Source: Limisphaera sp026417315
GTDB taxonomy: Bacteria > Verrucomicrobiota > Verrucomicrobiia > Limisphaerales > Limisphaeraceae
Reading direction: 5' to 3'
DNA: 64,000 nucleotides
Assembly: GCF_049537125.1 (NCBI RefSeq)
Contig: NZ_JBMVQY010000001.1
Span: 1,426,001 to 1,490,000 of the forward strand
The position numbers and the translations under genes are program-made. The notes under the pieces are model-generated. The model was given only the letters and a program-made list of their open reading frames with translations. It had not been told where the DNA came from and ran no database searches. Positions 7,256 through 16,110 of the stretch are shown piece by piece. Each line of letters opens with the position of its first letter. Position 1 is the stretch's first letter.

Positions 7256-8593
7256 CTATTCGCGAGTGTCGCCCCCGGAAAGGCCCCCATTACCGGCGAC
7301 CTTTGAAGCTGCAGAAGGGGCGGCGGCGACAGCAGGGGACTCCGTAACCGCGACCGCAGGTTCCGGCGCAGACGGCAGGGTGAAATAAAAGGTCGCGCCG
7401 CGGCCCGGCTGGCTTTCCACCCAAACGCGACCGCCGTGCCGCTGCACGATGTGTTTCACGATGGCCAGGCCCAACCCCGTACCGCCTTGCTCGCGGGAAC
7501 GGGCCTTGTCCACCCGGTAGAACCTTTCGAACACCCGTTCGCAGGCCTCCGGTGGCAGACCGGGGCCGTCGTCGGCCACGGCGACCTCCACCCATTCGTC
7601 CGACGAGGTCCGGGCTCGGACCCACACACGGCCGCCCTGCCGGCCGTACTTGATGGCGTTGTCGAGCAGATTGGCCAGCACCTGTTCGAGGCGCAGTGGA
7701 TCGGCCCGGACACGCAGAGGGGGAACCTGGGATTCCAATTGGATCTGCCTGGCAGACGCCCGCGGCTGAAAGTCCTGCAGGATTTTGCCGACAAAATCCG
7801 GCAACGAGATCGGGCGGGGTTGAAGGGCCACCTGACCGGATTCCAATTCCGCCAGGGTGAGGAGGTCCTCGATCAGCAGCTCCAGACGGTTCGCGTTGCG
7901 TGCAATGGTCTGAAGGCAGCGTTGTTGGAGGGCGGGATCGCTGGCCGCGCCGGTCAGGAGGGTTTCCACATACCCTTTGATGTGCGAGAGCGGGGTTCGC
8001 AACTCGTGGCTCACATTGGCCACAAACTCCTGTCGGACACGTTCGAGTTGTTTGAGCCGGGTCAGGTCACTGAACACCAGGATGGTGTGCAGGCGTTTCC
8101 CCGCGGCATCGAAAAGGGCGGCGGCACTGACCCGCAGCCAGCGTTCGGGAGGACCGCTCCAGGCCAGTTCCCGGGTCAGGGCGGGCTGTTCAGGCGACAG
8201 CGCGCGGGACAGTTCATCCAGCTCGTGCCAGCGCAGGGCCGCCAGCAGCGGTTGGCCCTCCGGAGCGGCGGGCGGCTGGAACAGTGATCGAAAGGCGGGA
8301 TTGGCAAGCAAAACCCGGTGATGTTCATCCAACAGCAGAATGCCTTCGGCCAGCGTGTTGAGCACCGCGGTCAAGCGTGTCTGAGCTTCTTGAACAAACT
8401 CCGTGTGGGACCGGGCCCAGCGTTGGACGGTCTGTTCATGGATCTGCCGGAGCTCGCGGTAGCGGCGGCGCCAGCCCAGGTGCAGCAGCACCAGCGCCAC
8501 GAGCAAGCCCGCACACAGGACGGCAAGCCCCATGGACGTATCATGGCCCACGCCATCGAGGTGCTCAAGGGGCGAACCGGTAACCGACTCCAC
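7256..8593 (-). CDS. phoR: PhoR-type phosphate sensor histidine kinase
   Basis: The 445-aa protein has a short N-terminus, one clear membrane helix (about residues 22-41), a PAS-like domain (about 72-175; GILLLDEHHRVLLANPAF) and a HisKA dimerisation helix with phospho-acceptor His196 in VSHELRTPL. The ATPase domain carries the N-box NLLDNAIKYG and G-boxes ADDGPGLP and GGTGLGLAI. The C-terminal 35 residues are Ala/Pro-rich and look disordered. The start used is GTG at 8593, overlapping phoB by 29 nt; an ATG at 8533, just before the membrane helix, is a reasonable alternative. PhoR phosphorylates PhoB when the Pst/PhoU complex signals low phosphate. It is the last gene of the pst-pho operon. 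Confidence 0.93.
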   Translation of the reverse strand: MESVTGSPLEHLDGVGHDTSMGLAVLCAGLLVALVLLHLGWRRRYRELRQIHEQTVQRWARSHTEFVQEAQTRLTAVLNTLAEGILLLDEHHRVLLANPAFRSLFQPPAAPEGQPLLAALRWHELDELSRALSPEQPALTRELAWSGPPERWLRVSAAALFDAAGKRLHTILVFSDLTRLKQLERVRQEFVANVSHELRTPLSHIKGYVETLLTGAASDPALQQRCLQTIARNANRLELLIEDLLTLAELESGQVALQPRPISLPDFVGKILQDFQPRASARQIQLESQVPPLRVRADPLRLEQVLANLLDNAIKYGRQGGRVWVRARTSSDEWVEVAVADDGPGLPPEACERVFERFYRVDKARSREQGGTGLGLAIVKHIVQRHGGRVWVESQPGRGATFYFTLPSAPEPAVAVTESPAVAAAPSAASKVAGNGGLSGGDTRE

Positions 8594-9248
8594 GAACCGT
8601 TTCCAGATGGTGCGCGGCCGGGCCCAGTTTCTCGCGCAGCCGCCGCATATGGGTGTCCACCGTGCGACTGTCCACCGTCGGGGCGTAATCCCAGACGTCG
8701 CGCAACAACTGTTCCCGGCTCTGCACCCGGCCGCGACGCTGCGCCAGGGTGGCCAACAGCTTGAACTCGGTCGCCGTCAGATGCACGACCTGCCCCGCCA
8801 CGGTCACCTGATGCGCCGGCACGTCGATCACCAGGTCCTCGAACTGCAGAACCTCGGCGGGCTCGCCCGGGCCTTTCCGTTCCAGGAGCTTCCGGACGCG
8901 CAGCACCAGTTCCCGCGGGCTGAACGGCTTGGTCACATAGTCGTCCGCTCCCAGTTCGAGGCCGAGCACGCGATCCACCTCGGTGGCGCGGGCAGTCAGC
9001 ATCAAAATCGGGATGCCGGCCGTGGCCGGATCCCGCCGCAGCCGTTTGCACACCTCCAAACCATCCGTTTCCGGCAGCATGAGATCCAGCACGATCAGTT
9101 GCGGCAGACGAGCCCGAGCCTTTTCCAACGCGGCCGCTCCATCTTCCGCGGTGAGGACCTCGAAGCCGGCCTGGCGCAGATGCAAACTGACCAACTCGAG
9201 CGTCTCCGGCTCGTCGTCGACGACAAGGATGCACGGTTTGGCGCTCAT
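8565..9248 (-). CDS. phoB: PhoB-type OmpR-family response regulator
   Basis: The 227-aa protein has a receiver domain with D11-D12, phospho-acceptor D55 (LIVLDLMLPETDG) and the conserved Lys in YVTKPFS. A winged-helix DNA-binding domain follows (VHLTATEFKLLATL, then TVDSRTVDTHMRRLREKL and the terminal VRGVGYRF). The start MSAKPCILVV at 9248 is preferred over an upstream in-frame ATG at 9335, which lies inside phoU. Only 7 nt separate it from phoU and its 3' end overlaps phoR, a typical coupled two-component pair. Its operator is probably the 11-nt-periodic Pho box upstream of pstS in this same operon, which implies positive autoregulation. Confidence 0.95.
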   Translation of the reverse strand: MSAKPCILVVDDEPETLELVSLHLRQAGFEVLTAEDGAAALEKARARLPQLIVLDLMLPETDGLEVCKRLRRDPATAGIPILMLTARATEVDRVLGLELGADDYVTKPFSPRELVLRVRKLLERKGPGEPAEVLQFEDLVIDVPAHQVTVAGQVVHLTATEFKLLATLAQRRGRVQSREQLLRDVWDYAPTVDSRTVDTHMRRLREKLGPAAHHLETVRGVGYRFAP

Positions 9249-9255
9249 GATCCGA

Positions 9256-9939
9256 TCATGATTCGGTCGGGGCGGGTGGAGCTCCCGTCTTGGGCAGGTG
9301 ACGGATGTCACTGGCCTCGCAAAGATAGACGACATCCTCGGCGATGTTGGTGGCGTGGTCGGCGATTCGTTCCAGGCACTTGGCGGCCGTCAGCACCTCC
9401 AGACACTGGGGAACCGCCTCCGGATGGGCCTGCATGTAGCTCACCAGTTTCTCGCGCACGGCCTTGTGAGCGGCGTCCACAGACTGATCCCGGGGGATCA
9501 GCGCCCGGGCGGCCTCCGGATCCCGTCGCACAAATGCGTCCAATGCGTTTTTGAGCATCGTGCGCGCCTCCCAGGCCAGTGGATGGAGGTCCACGTCGAT
9601 CCGCACCGGAGGCTCGCTGGCCAGTGCGCGCGCCCGCTTGGCGATTTTGGCCGCCTCGTCCCCGATGCGTTCGAGGTTCTGGGAGATTTTCATGGCCATG
9701 GTGACCATCCGCAGGTCCCGCGCCAGCGGAGCCTTGGACAACAAAACAATGGCGCGTTCGTCCACCTCGATCTCCAACCGATCCAGAACCGTATCAGCAT
9801 CGCGCACCTGCGTGGCCAGCTCGGGATCCCGCTGCTCGAAGGCCTGCAAAGCGCGGTGGACTGCCTGCTCGGCCAGGCTGCCCATGGTCAACAGGCGTTC
9901 GTTCAGCTCCTGCAATTCGCGCTCAAAAGGAACCTCCAT
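9256..9939 (-). CDS. phoU: Phosphate signalling protein PhoU
   Basis: The 227-aa protein is made of two homologous three-helix PhoU bundles. Repeated metal-binding-type motifs appear as MKISQNLERIGDEAAKIA in the first half and AKCLERIADHATNIAEDVVYL in the second. The start MEVPFERELQELNERLL at 9939 matches the usual PhoU N-terminus; the frame stays open upstream only across pstB. PhoU couples the Pst transporter to PhoR, silencing the regulon when phosphate is plentiful. It sits 14 nt after pstB and 7 nt before phoB, as expected for a single Pho operon. Confidence 0.96.
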   Translation of the reverse strand: MEVPFERELQELNERLLTMGSLAEQAVHRALQAFEQRDPELATQVRDADTVLDRLEIEVDERAIVLLSKAPLARDLRMVTMAMKISQNLERIGDEAAKIAKRARALASEPPVRIDVDLHPLAWEARTMLKNALDAFVRRDPEAARALIPRDQSVDAAHKAVREKLVSYMQAHPEAVPQCLEVLTAAKCLERIADHATNIAEDVVYLCEASDIRHLPKTGAPPAPTES

Positions 9940-9953
9940 GGATGGACTCCGGC

Positions 9954-10853
9954 TCAGCCAAATCGGCCCGTGACATAATCCTCGGTCCGTTTGGATTTGG
10001 GACTGGTGAAGATCTTGTGCGTGGGGCCGGCTTCCTCCAGCCGACCGAGATAGAAGAAGGCGGTGAAATCCGAGATCCGGGCGGCCTGCTGCATGTTGTG
10101 CGTGACGATGACGATGGTGAACTGGCGCTTCAGTTCGAGAATGAGCTCCTCGATCCGCGCCGTGGCCACCGGATCGAGTGCCGAGCACGGCTCGTCCATC
10201 AACAGGATTTCGGGCTGATTGGCAATGGCGCGGGCGATGCAAAGGCGTTGCTGCTGGCCCCCGGACAGCCCCAGGGCACTGCTGTGCAGCCGGTCCTTCA
10301 CCTCGTCCCAGAGCGCGGCCGCTCGCAGACTCCGCTCCGCCACCTCCTCCAACACCGCCCGCTGCCGCACCCCGGCCACGCGGAGCGGATAAACCACGTT
10401 CTCGAAAATCGACTTGGGGAAAGGGTTCGATTTCTGAAAGACCATGCCGATCCGTTTGCGCAGTGCAATCACCTCCAGGTGAGGATCGAAAATACTGCGG
10501 CCGCGGATGCGAATGTCCCCGCGATGATGCGCCCCCTCGATCAGATCGTTCATCCGGTTGAGGCTGCGCAACAGCGTGGTCTTGCCACAGCCCGACGGAC
10601 CGATCAGGGCCGTCACGTGCCGTTCGGGAATCGTCAGATTCACATCGAAAAGCACCTGCTGCGGCCCGTAGAAAAAGTCGAAGTGCTCGATTTCGATCAA
10701 CCGCGGGTCGTAACCCGGGGCTGTATCCGCCTGGCCCCGGGGCTCCGCCGTCTGCAAACGCACGGCCGTGCCTCCGGCCGGGGCGGTCCCTTGGAAAGAA
10801 TCGGCATCCATGGCTTGTGGCTGGGTCAACGATGTCAGAACCGGCATAACCAT
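9954..10853 (-). CDS. pstB: Phosphate ABC transporter ATP-binding protein
   Basis: The 299-aa ATPase has Walker A GPSGCGKT at 85-92, a Q-loop VFQKSNPFP, the signature LSGGQ at 196-200, Walker B ILLMDEP at 216-222 and the switch His in VTHNMQQAA. The PstB hallmark is SNPFPKSIFENV. The first about 50 residues are a poorly conserved Ala/Gly/Thr-rich extension, so translation could instead begin at Met15 (10811). It energises phosphate import through PstC-PstA. It follows pstA by only 6 nt. Confidence 0.97.
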   Translation of the reverse strand: MVMPVLTSLTQPQAMDADSFQGTAPAGGTAVRLQTAEPRGQADTAPGYDPRLIEIEHFDFFYGPQQVLFDVNLTIPERHVTALIGPSGCGKTTLLRSLNRMNDLIEGAHHRGDIRIRGRSIFDPHLEVIALRKRIGMVFQKSNPFPKSIFENVVYPLRVAGVRQRAVLEEVAERSLRAAALWDEVKDRLHSSALGLSGGQQQRLCIARAIANQPEILLMDEPCSALDPVATARIEELILELKRQFTIVIVTHNMQQAARISDFTAFFYLGRLEEAGPTHKIFTSPKSKRTEDYVTGRFG

Positions 10854-10859
10854 CTCAAA

Positions 10860-12542
10860 TCAAAAGGCGCCGGAGGCATACTTCCGCCGCAGATGATTCC
10901 GCAGGCCGATGGCAGTCAGATTCAGCACCACCACCAGGGCCAACAGGAACAGGGTCGTGGCAAAAACCATCGGCTGCGCCGCGTCGCTGTCCGGCGATTG
11001 AAACCCCAGGTCGTAAATGTGAAAACCCAGATGCATGAATTTCTGGTCCAGGTGGACGTAGGGAAACGTGGTGTTGATCGGCAGTTCGGGCGCCAGTTTC
11101 ACCACCCCGACCAGCATCAGCGGCGCGACCTCGCCGGCCCCGCGGGCCATGGCCAGAATCAGGCCGGTGAGGATGCCCGGAGCAGCCGCGGGCAGCACCA
11201 CCCGCTGGATGGTCTGCCATTGCGAAGCGCCACAGGCCAGGGAACCTTCGCGTGTGCTGCGGGGCACGGCCGCCAGAGCCTCTTCGGTGGCCACGATGAC
11301 CACCGGGACCGTCATCAGCGCCAGCGTCAGACTGGCCCACAAAAGGCCCCCCGTGCCGAAGGTGGGAGTCGGCAGGCGCTCTGCAAAAAACAGCCGGTCC
11401 ACCTGTCCCCCCAGCACGTACACAAAGAACCCCAGCCCGAATACCCCAAACACGATGGAGGGCACGCCGGCCAGATTGTTGACCGCAATCCGGACCGCAC
11501 GGGTCAACCAGCCCTGCCGCGCATACTCGCGCAGGTACAACGCCGCCACCACGCCCAGCGGCGTGACGGCCAGACTCATCAGCACGGTCATCACAAACGT
11601 GCCGAAAATGGCCGGGAAAATGCCGCCCTCCGTGTTGGCCTCCCGCGGCTCCTGCGTCAGAAACTCCCGCAGCCTGGTGGCAAACACCTGCAGCCGTCCG
11701 AACCACCCCAGATCGTTCGGGGCGTAAAACGAAAGGAGGCGTCCCACCGGCACCCGGTGCTCTTCCCCGGTGGGCAGACGGCATACCAGCCGATCCCGCT
11801 CCTGCGCCGCACGCAGTTCCCGTGCACGGCCGGCCAACGTTTCGTAGGCGGCCTCCAGTTCCCGCTGACGCTGACGAATCCCGGCCAGCTCCGCGGACAC
11901 GTCCCCGCCGCCGGCCTGCCGACGTTCCAGCGCCCTCAGCCGCCAGTGCAGCTTTTCCAATTGCCGATTGAGTTCGCCGATCTCCCTTTTCTCCAGCCGC
12001 CGGATCTCGCCGCGGCGCTGATGGGCCTCCTCGATCCTCTGCTGCAACGTGGCCAAAAAGGCCGGGTGTTCTGCCGGAAGCGGTTCGGCCCCCGGACTCT
12101 CGAGTGCCACCGGATAGGCCAACAACGGTCCGTACTCCGTGCGCTCCAGCCGCAGCAATCCCGAGGGCATACGCACCCGCTCCACGTCCGCAACGTCCAC
12201 GAAGCGGAAGGCCTGGCCGTACACGTCCTTGTTGCCCAAAAACAACTGCCACTCGCGGTCTTCCGACGGCCCCGCCACCTCCACCGCCGGGTGCCTCTTG
12301 CGCCGCTCCAGCACCCGCTCGCCCGCCAGTACCCGCGAGCCCCGAAACTGGGGCGAGCTGTCCGCCTTCAGGGTGATTTCCACCACGCGCCGGGGCCAAA
12401 AGGCTTTGAGCCCTTGCACCAGCACCAGGCCCAGCAACCCGAGAATCATTACCAATCCCACGGTCAGCCCGACCGCGGTAAACCAAACCCACGGCTCCCC
12501 GGGTGCCCGCACGCGTTCCTGCCATGGACCTCGGCCTTGCAT
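10860..12542 (-). CDS. pstA: Phosphate ABC transporter permease, long form with coiled-coil insertion
   Basis: The 560-aa protein is about twice the length of E. coli PstA. After a first membrane helix (about residues 20-46) comes a large extracytoplasmic segment with a beta-rich part and a strongly charged coiled coil (about 165-260; many E, R, Q and L). The permease core begins near residue 305 (IFPAIFGTFVMTVLMSL) and carries the ABC-coupling EAA-like loop CGASQWQTIQRVVLPAAAPGI. The last helix ends in LRRKYASGAF. Long PstA forms are known in some proteobacteria and pair with long PstC proteins, as here. The ATG lies 3 nt after the pstC stop. Confidence 0.95.
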   Translation of the reverse strand: MQGRGPWQERVRAPGEPWVWFTAVGLTVGLVMILGLLGLVLVQGLKAFWPRRVVEITLKADSSPQFRGSRVLAGERVLERRKRHPAVEVAGPSEDREWQLFLGNKDVYGQAFRFVDVADVERVRMPSGLLRLERTEYGPLLAYPVALESPGAEPLPAEHPAFLATLQQRIEEAHQRRGEIRRLEKREIGELNRQLEKLHWRLRALERRQAGGGDVSAELAGIRQRQRELEAAYETLAGRARELRAAQERDRLVCRLPTGEEHRVPVGRLLSFYAPNDLGWFGRLQVFATRLREFLTQEPREANTEGGIFPAIFGTFVMTVLMSLAVTPLGVVAALYLREYARQGWLTRAVRIAVNNLAGVPSIVFGVFGLGFFVYVLGGQVDRLFFAERLPTPTFGTGGLLWASLTLALMTVPVVIVATEEALAAVPRSTREGSLACGASQWQTIQRVVLPAAAPGILTGLILAMARGAGEVAPLMLVGVVKLAPELPINTTFPYVHLDQKFMHLGFHIYDLGFQSPDSDAAQPMVFATTLFLLALVVVLNLTAIGLRNHLRRKYASGAF

Positions 12543-12545
12543 CGC

Positions 12546-14858
12546 TCAGAGCGTCTTGAATCGATCCCGCAACCGTTGGCGCAAGATCTCGGCCACCGTG
12601 TTGATGACGAACGTGAACACGAACAACAGCAGCGCCCCGAGAAACAGGGTGCGGTACAACGTGCTGTGATGCGGCGCTTCGGGCAGCTCCACAGCCAGGT
12701 TGGCCGACAACGTCCGCATCCCGGAGAACGGGTTGAAACTCAGGATGGGCGTGTTCCCCGTGGCCATCACCACGATCATCGTCTCGCCCACGGCCCGGCC
12801 CAACCCGACCATCAGGGCGGAGAAAATGCCGGCGGAGGCCGTGGGAAGCACAATGTAAAGGGCGGTTTGCCAGCGGCTCGCCCCGAGCGCCAGCGATCCG
12901 CTGCGCAAGGTGGCCGGCACGTTGGACAGGGCATCCTCCGCCAGCGTGAAGATGATGGGAATCACGGCAAATCCCATGACAAATCCCACCACCACCGAGT
13001 TGCGCTGCTGAAAATCCGCCCCCGTAAACGCCGGCCACCAGAGCCGAAAATCCGCCACCCGCTCGCCGGTCGCGGGGTCGGTCACTACAAACAACCATCG
13101 CTCCAACACGGGCCCCCACATCCAACCCGCCAAACCCGCCAGACCCAGCACCGGCACCAGGGCCAGAAACTCGTACCCCGGCCGCACCCGGGCCCGCCAC
13201 ACCACGGGCAAACGCGACCAGAGCGCCCCCATCGCCAGGGCCGCCAGCGGCACGAGGACGAGGATCAACAACACCGAAGGCACGCGGGTTTCCAACCGCG
13301 GGGCCAACCACAACGCCCCCAGAAAACCGAGCACCACCGACGGCAGCGAGGCCATCACTTCCATCGTCGGCTTCACCACGCCCCGAAACTCCGGTGGCGC
13401 AAACTGCGAAACATACAGCGCCGCCAGCAGCGCCACCGGGACCGCAAACAACATCGCGTAAAACGTCCCTTTCAAGGTGCCCACCATCAGCGGCACCATC
13501 GAAAGCTTCGGCTCGAATGCATCCGACCCGCCCGTCGACTGCCATTCAAACCGCGGCCGATCCGCCCCCTCGTACCAAACCCTGCCAAAAAAGGCGCGCC
13601 AACTGGCCTCGGGATGCGGATCCTCCAGGCGGTACACACGCAGATTCTGCTGCGCATCCAGCAACACCAGCCGATCGTACTTGCTGTTGAGCGCCGCCAG
13701 TTGGACCGGCACCTCCAGGTCCGTGTGCCACCGTACCTTCTCCGTGGTGGCATAGCAGAGACGCACCTCGGCTCCCTGACCGATGACGAAAGCCTTGTTG
13801 CGCTGACTGGCACAGTAAAACGCCGGCGGGCCCGCCAGATCGGGAAACTGCTTGGTGCGCCCGAAGACCCGGTCGCCCTCGGCCCCGGGCCGGAACAGCG
13901 AGTACAACCGCACGCGCCCCTCGGCATTGCCCAGGACCAGCGTTACGTCCCCCAGCAAAAAGTCCATCAACACGATCTCGGTACGGAGACAGTCTTCGAA
14001 GGGACGGAATCGCTGCCGCAACCGGAGGGCCCTCCCCTCGCGGTGAAAGTAGAGAATCTCCCCCTCCGCCGTGGCCATCAGAATCGCATCGGCCATCCGG
14101 TTGACCAACAGGTGAGTGAGGCGGCCGGGGACCTGGTCGGTCAGATCGAAGGTCGCCTCCACGCGCACCTGGCCCGCGCCAAGCAGGCCGCGTGTCTGCG
14201 TCAACAGGGCGGCACGGACCTCGAAACGCCCCTCCACTTCCTGGGCCAGGGCCACCAGTTTGTCCGTCCCGCTGTCTCCGTAGTCCACCGCGCGCACCGG
14301 ATGGCCCGGCCTGGCCAGGGCGGGCAGGAGTTGCACTTGCACGTCGGGGTCCAACCGACGTTCGCCGCCACCATGCACCGTCCGATACCGGATTTCGATC
14401 CGTTCCAGACGCCCATCCCGCGTCCCGCAGAGCAGTTCCTGCCGGCCGGGGTGATAACGCCAGGCCGTTACCTCCACGTTGTCTTCCGGAAAAAGCGGAT
14501 GCACCCGGTGCTGCCCCGGCCGGTTCAACTCCACAAAATGCAACCGTCCCCGCCGGTCCAGCAGGAACGGCATCTCGCCATACTCATCCAAACCGAGGGC
14601 CAGATACTCGGCAGTGTCCGACGCGGGCACCACTTGCAGAGTCTGCACAGTGGCCCCGCGAAACAGCGGCAGCACCTGCCAGAGAATGAAAACGAAAATG
14701 CCCAACACCACCGTGATGATGGCCACGCCCCCCACGGTGATGAACCGGTTCATGAACCGGTCCCACCACAGTGTGCTCCGCGCCGTTTCGTAGCGCTGCG
14801 GCAGTGGCGCCCGGGTCGGGGGTGGCAGAACGGCTTCGGGCATTCTCGGGAAAGGCAC
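12546..14858 (-). CDS. pstC: Phosphate ABC transporter permease, long form with large periplasmic domain
   Basis: This 770-aa protein has one N-terminal membrane helix (about residues 41-66). About 380 residues of soluble beta-rich sequence follow, with repeated motifs suggestive of a propeller (for example AEYLALGLDEYG, GDVTLVLGNAEGRVRLYSL). The permease core starts near residue 451 (LSMVPLMVGTLKGTFYAML). The coupling loop LGASRWQTALYIVLPTASAGI and the motif GRAVGETMIVVMATGN are typical of PstC. Long PstC proteins of this kind are known; what the extra domain senses or binds is not established. A GTG at 14858 and an ATG at 14843 are both plausible starts. It lies 25 nt after pstS and 3 nt before pstA. 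Confidence 0.94.
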   Translation of the reverse strand: MPFPRMPEAVLPPPTRAPLPQRYETARSTLWWDRFMNRFITVGGVAIITVVLGIFVFILWQVLPLFRGATVQTLQVVPASDTAEYLALGLDEYGEMPFLLDRRGRLHFVELNRPGQHRVHPLFPEDNVEVTAWRYHPGRQELLCGTRDGRLERIEIRYRTVHGGGERRLDPDVQVQLLPALARPGHPVRAVDYGDSGTDKLVALAQEVEGRFEVRAALLTQTRGLLGAGQVRVEATFDLTDQVPGRLTHLLVNRMADAILMATAEGEILYFHREGRALRLRQRFRPFEDCLRTEIVLMDFLLGDVTLVLGNAEGRVRLYSLFRPGAEGDRVFGRTKQFPDLAGPPAFYCASQRNKAFVIGQGAEVRLCYATTEKVRWHTDLEVPVQLAALNSKYDRLVLLDAQQNLRVYRLEDPHPEASWRAFFGRVWYEGADRPRFEWQSTGGSDAFEPKLSMVPLMVGTLKGTFYAMLFAVPVALLAALYVSQFAPPEFRGVVKPTMEVMASLPSVVLGFLGALWLAPRLETRVPSVLLILVLVPLAALAMGALWSRLPVVWRARVRPGYEFLALVPVLGLAGLAGWMWGPVLERWLFVVTDPATGERVADFRLWWPAFTGADFQQRNSVVVGFVMGFAVIPIIFTLAEDALSNVPATLRSGSLALGASRWQTALYIVLPTASAGIFSALMVGLGRAVGETMIVVMATGNTPILSFNPFSGMRTLSANLAVELPEAPHHSTLYRTLFLGALLLFVFTFVINTVAEILRQRLRDRFKTL

Positions 14859-14883
14859 CCCTGCGAGGTGGCGCCCGGAGATA

Positions 14884-15930
14884 TTAGTCCATCAGTTTTT
14901 TCAGCTCTTCCTGCACCAACGCAGCGGGCAAGGGGTAGTAACCGTCTTTGACGACCACCTCCTGCCCCGCCCTGGAGAGGACGAACCGCAGAAATTCCAG
15001 GGTCAACCGATCCAACGGCCGCCCCGGCGGCTTGTTGACATAGATGTACAAGAAGCGCGCCAGGGGATAAGTCCCGTTCAGCGCGCTTTCCAAAGTCGGA
15101 GGATGCGGCTGGCCGTCGGGCCCCACCAGCGGAACGGCCCGCACTCCGCTGGTGATGTAACCGATTCCCGAATACCCGACCCCGGCAAGGTCACTGGCCA
15201 CGCCCTGTACCACCGACGAGGACCCGGGTTGTTCCTTCACCGTGGGCTTGAAGTCGCCGCCAAGGAGGGCGTGGTCTTTGAAGAAGCCGTAGGTGCCCGA
15301 GGCGCTGTTCCGGCCGTACAGGGAGATGGGCCGACTGGCCCAGGCGCCGGTCAGCCCCAGGTCTCCCCAGCGTTCGATGGGCGGCCCACCGCGCTTCCGC
15401 GTGCTGGAAAACAAACTGTCCACCTGCTCCAGAGTAAGACTGGCCAGCGGGTTGTCCTTGTGAACATAAATGGCCAGGGTGTCGATGGCCACGCGAATCT
15501 CGGTGGGTTTGTAGCCGTACTTCCGCTCGAAGGCGTCGCGTTCCGTCCCTTTCATTTCGCGGCTCATCGGACCGAGCTGCGCGGTGCCCTCGATCAATGC
15601 CGGGGGTGCCGTGGACGAGCCCTTGCCCTCGATCTGAATGCGCACGTTCGGATACACCGCCTGAAACCCCTCCGCCCACAGGGTCATGAGGTTGTTGAGA
15701 GTGTCCGAGCCAATCGAGTTGAGATTGCCCGAAACCCCGGGGACCCGCTCGTATTCGGGAAGGTTCGGATCCACCTTCACCGGCGCCGCCATCGCATGCA
15801 CGGCCACCATCAAACAACCCCACGCCCACAAGGCCCGGGATTTGCGCTGCCTCCAAGCGGAGGGCGAAACAAACGAGGGCATCGTCCTCACTGCGTGAAC
15901 CGTGCCGGATCGAATCGTGTTCATGATCAT
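14884..15930 (-). CDS. pstS: Phosphate-binding protein PstS
   Basis: The 348-aa protein carries an N-terminal signal peptide (arginine-rich start, hydrophobic LWAWGCLMVAVHAMA, cleaved after AMAA). The PstS-type fold shows the phosphate-loop motifs IGSDTLNNLM, GKGSSTAPPALIEG and GRNSASGTYGFFK, with IGYITSGVRAV further on. It captures periplasmic phosphate for PstC-PstA. The ATG at 15930 is used; an ATG two codons later (15924) fits the AAAGGTGAC ribosome site about equally well. It heads the seven-gene Pho operon, and its upstream region holds a four-unit Pho box. Confidence 0.95.
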   Translation of the reverse strand: MIMNTIRSGTVHAVRTMPSFVSPSAWRQRKSRALWAWGCLMVAVHAMAAPVKVDPNLPEYERVPGVSGNLNSIGSDTLNNLMTLWAEGFQAVYPNVRIQIEGKGSSTAPPALIEGTAQLGPMSREMKGTERDAFERKYGYKPTEIRVAIDTLAIYVHKDNPLASLTLEQVDSLFSSTRKRGGPPIERWGDLGLTGAWASRPISLYGRNSASGTYGFFKDHALLGGDFKPTVKEQPGSSSVVQGVASDLAGVGYSGIGYITSGVRAVPLVGPDGQPHPPTLESALNGTYPLARFLYIYVNKPPGRPLDRLTLEFLRFVLSRAGQEVVVKDGYYPLPAALVQEELKKLMD

Positions 15931-15987
15931 GTCACCTTTCCTTGCCACGTAGTTGGGCTTGGGACCCGGCCGGCCACGGCCGAGGGA

Positions 15988-16004
15988 TTGGTTCCGGGAA
16001 CCAA
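15988..16004. promoter_or_regulatory. Perfect palindrome in the pstS leader
   Basis: TTGGTTCC and GGAACCAA flank a single G. The palindrome lies between the Pho box and the pstS start, so it could be a second operator or a structured leader element. No function is assigned. Confidence 0.35.
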
Positions 16005-16066
16005 CTCCCGCACGGGCACCAACCCGCAGCCCGGGACCTTTCCGGATCCCACCCCAACCTCCTCCG

Positions 16067-16110
16067 CCAAGATGACAGCTTTTTGACGATTTTGTTACGG
16101 TTCGGTGACA
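16067..16110 (-). promoter_or_regulatory. Pho box: four tandem 11-nt PhoB sites upstream of pstS
   Basis: Read on the minus strand, four units start exactly 11 nt apart at 16110, 16099, 16088 and 16077: TGTCACCGAAC, CGTAACAAAAT, CGTCAAAAAGC and TGTCATCTTGG. Each begins with a (T/C)GT(C/A)A-like core followed by an A-rich or variable tail, the arrangement known for PhoB-bound Pho boxes. It lies 137-180 nt upstream of the pstS start and faces the pst operon that includes phoB itself. Confidence 0.8.

Noticed and set aside
9942..14951. Very long plus-strand open frame (1669 codons)
   Set aside because: It is antisense to pstB, pstA and pstC; its translation is His/Gln/Arg-rich with no domain, an effect of GC-rich third positions on the other strand.
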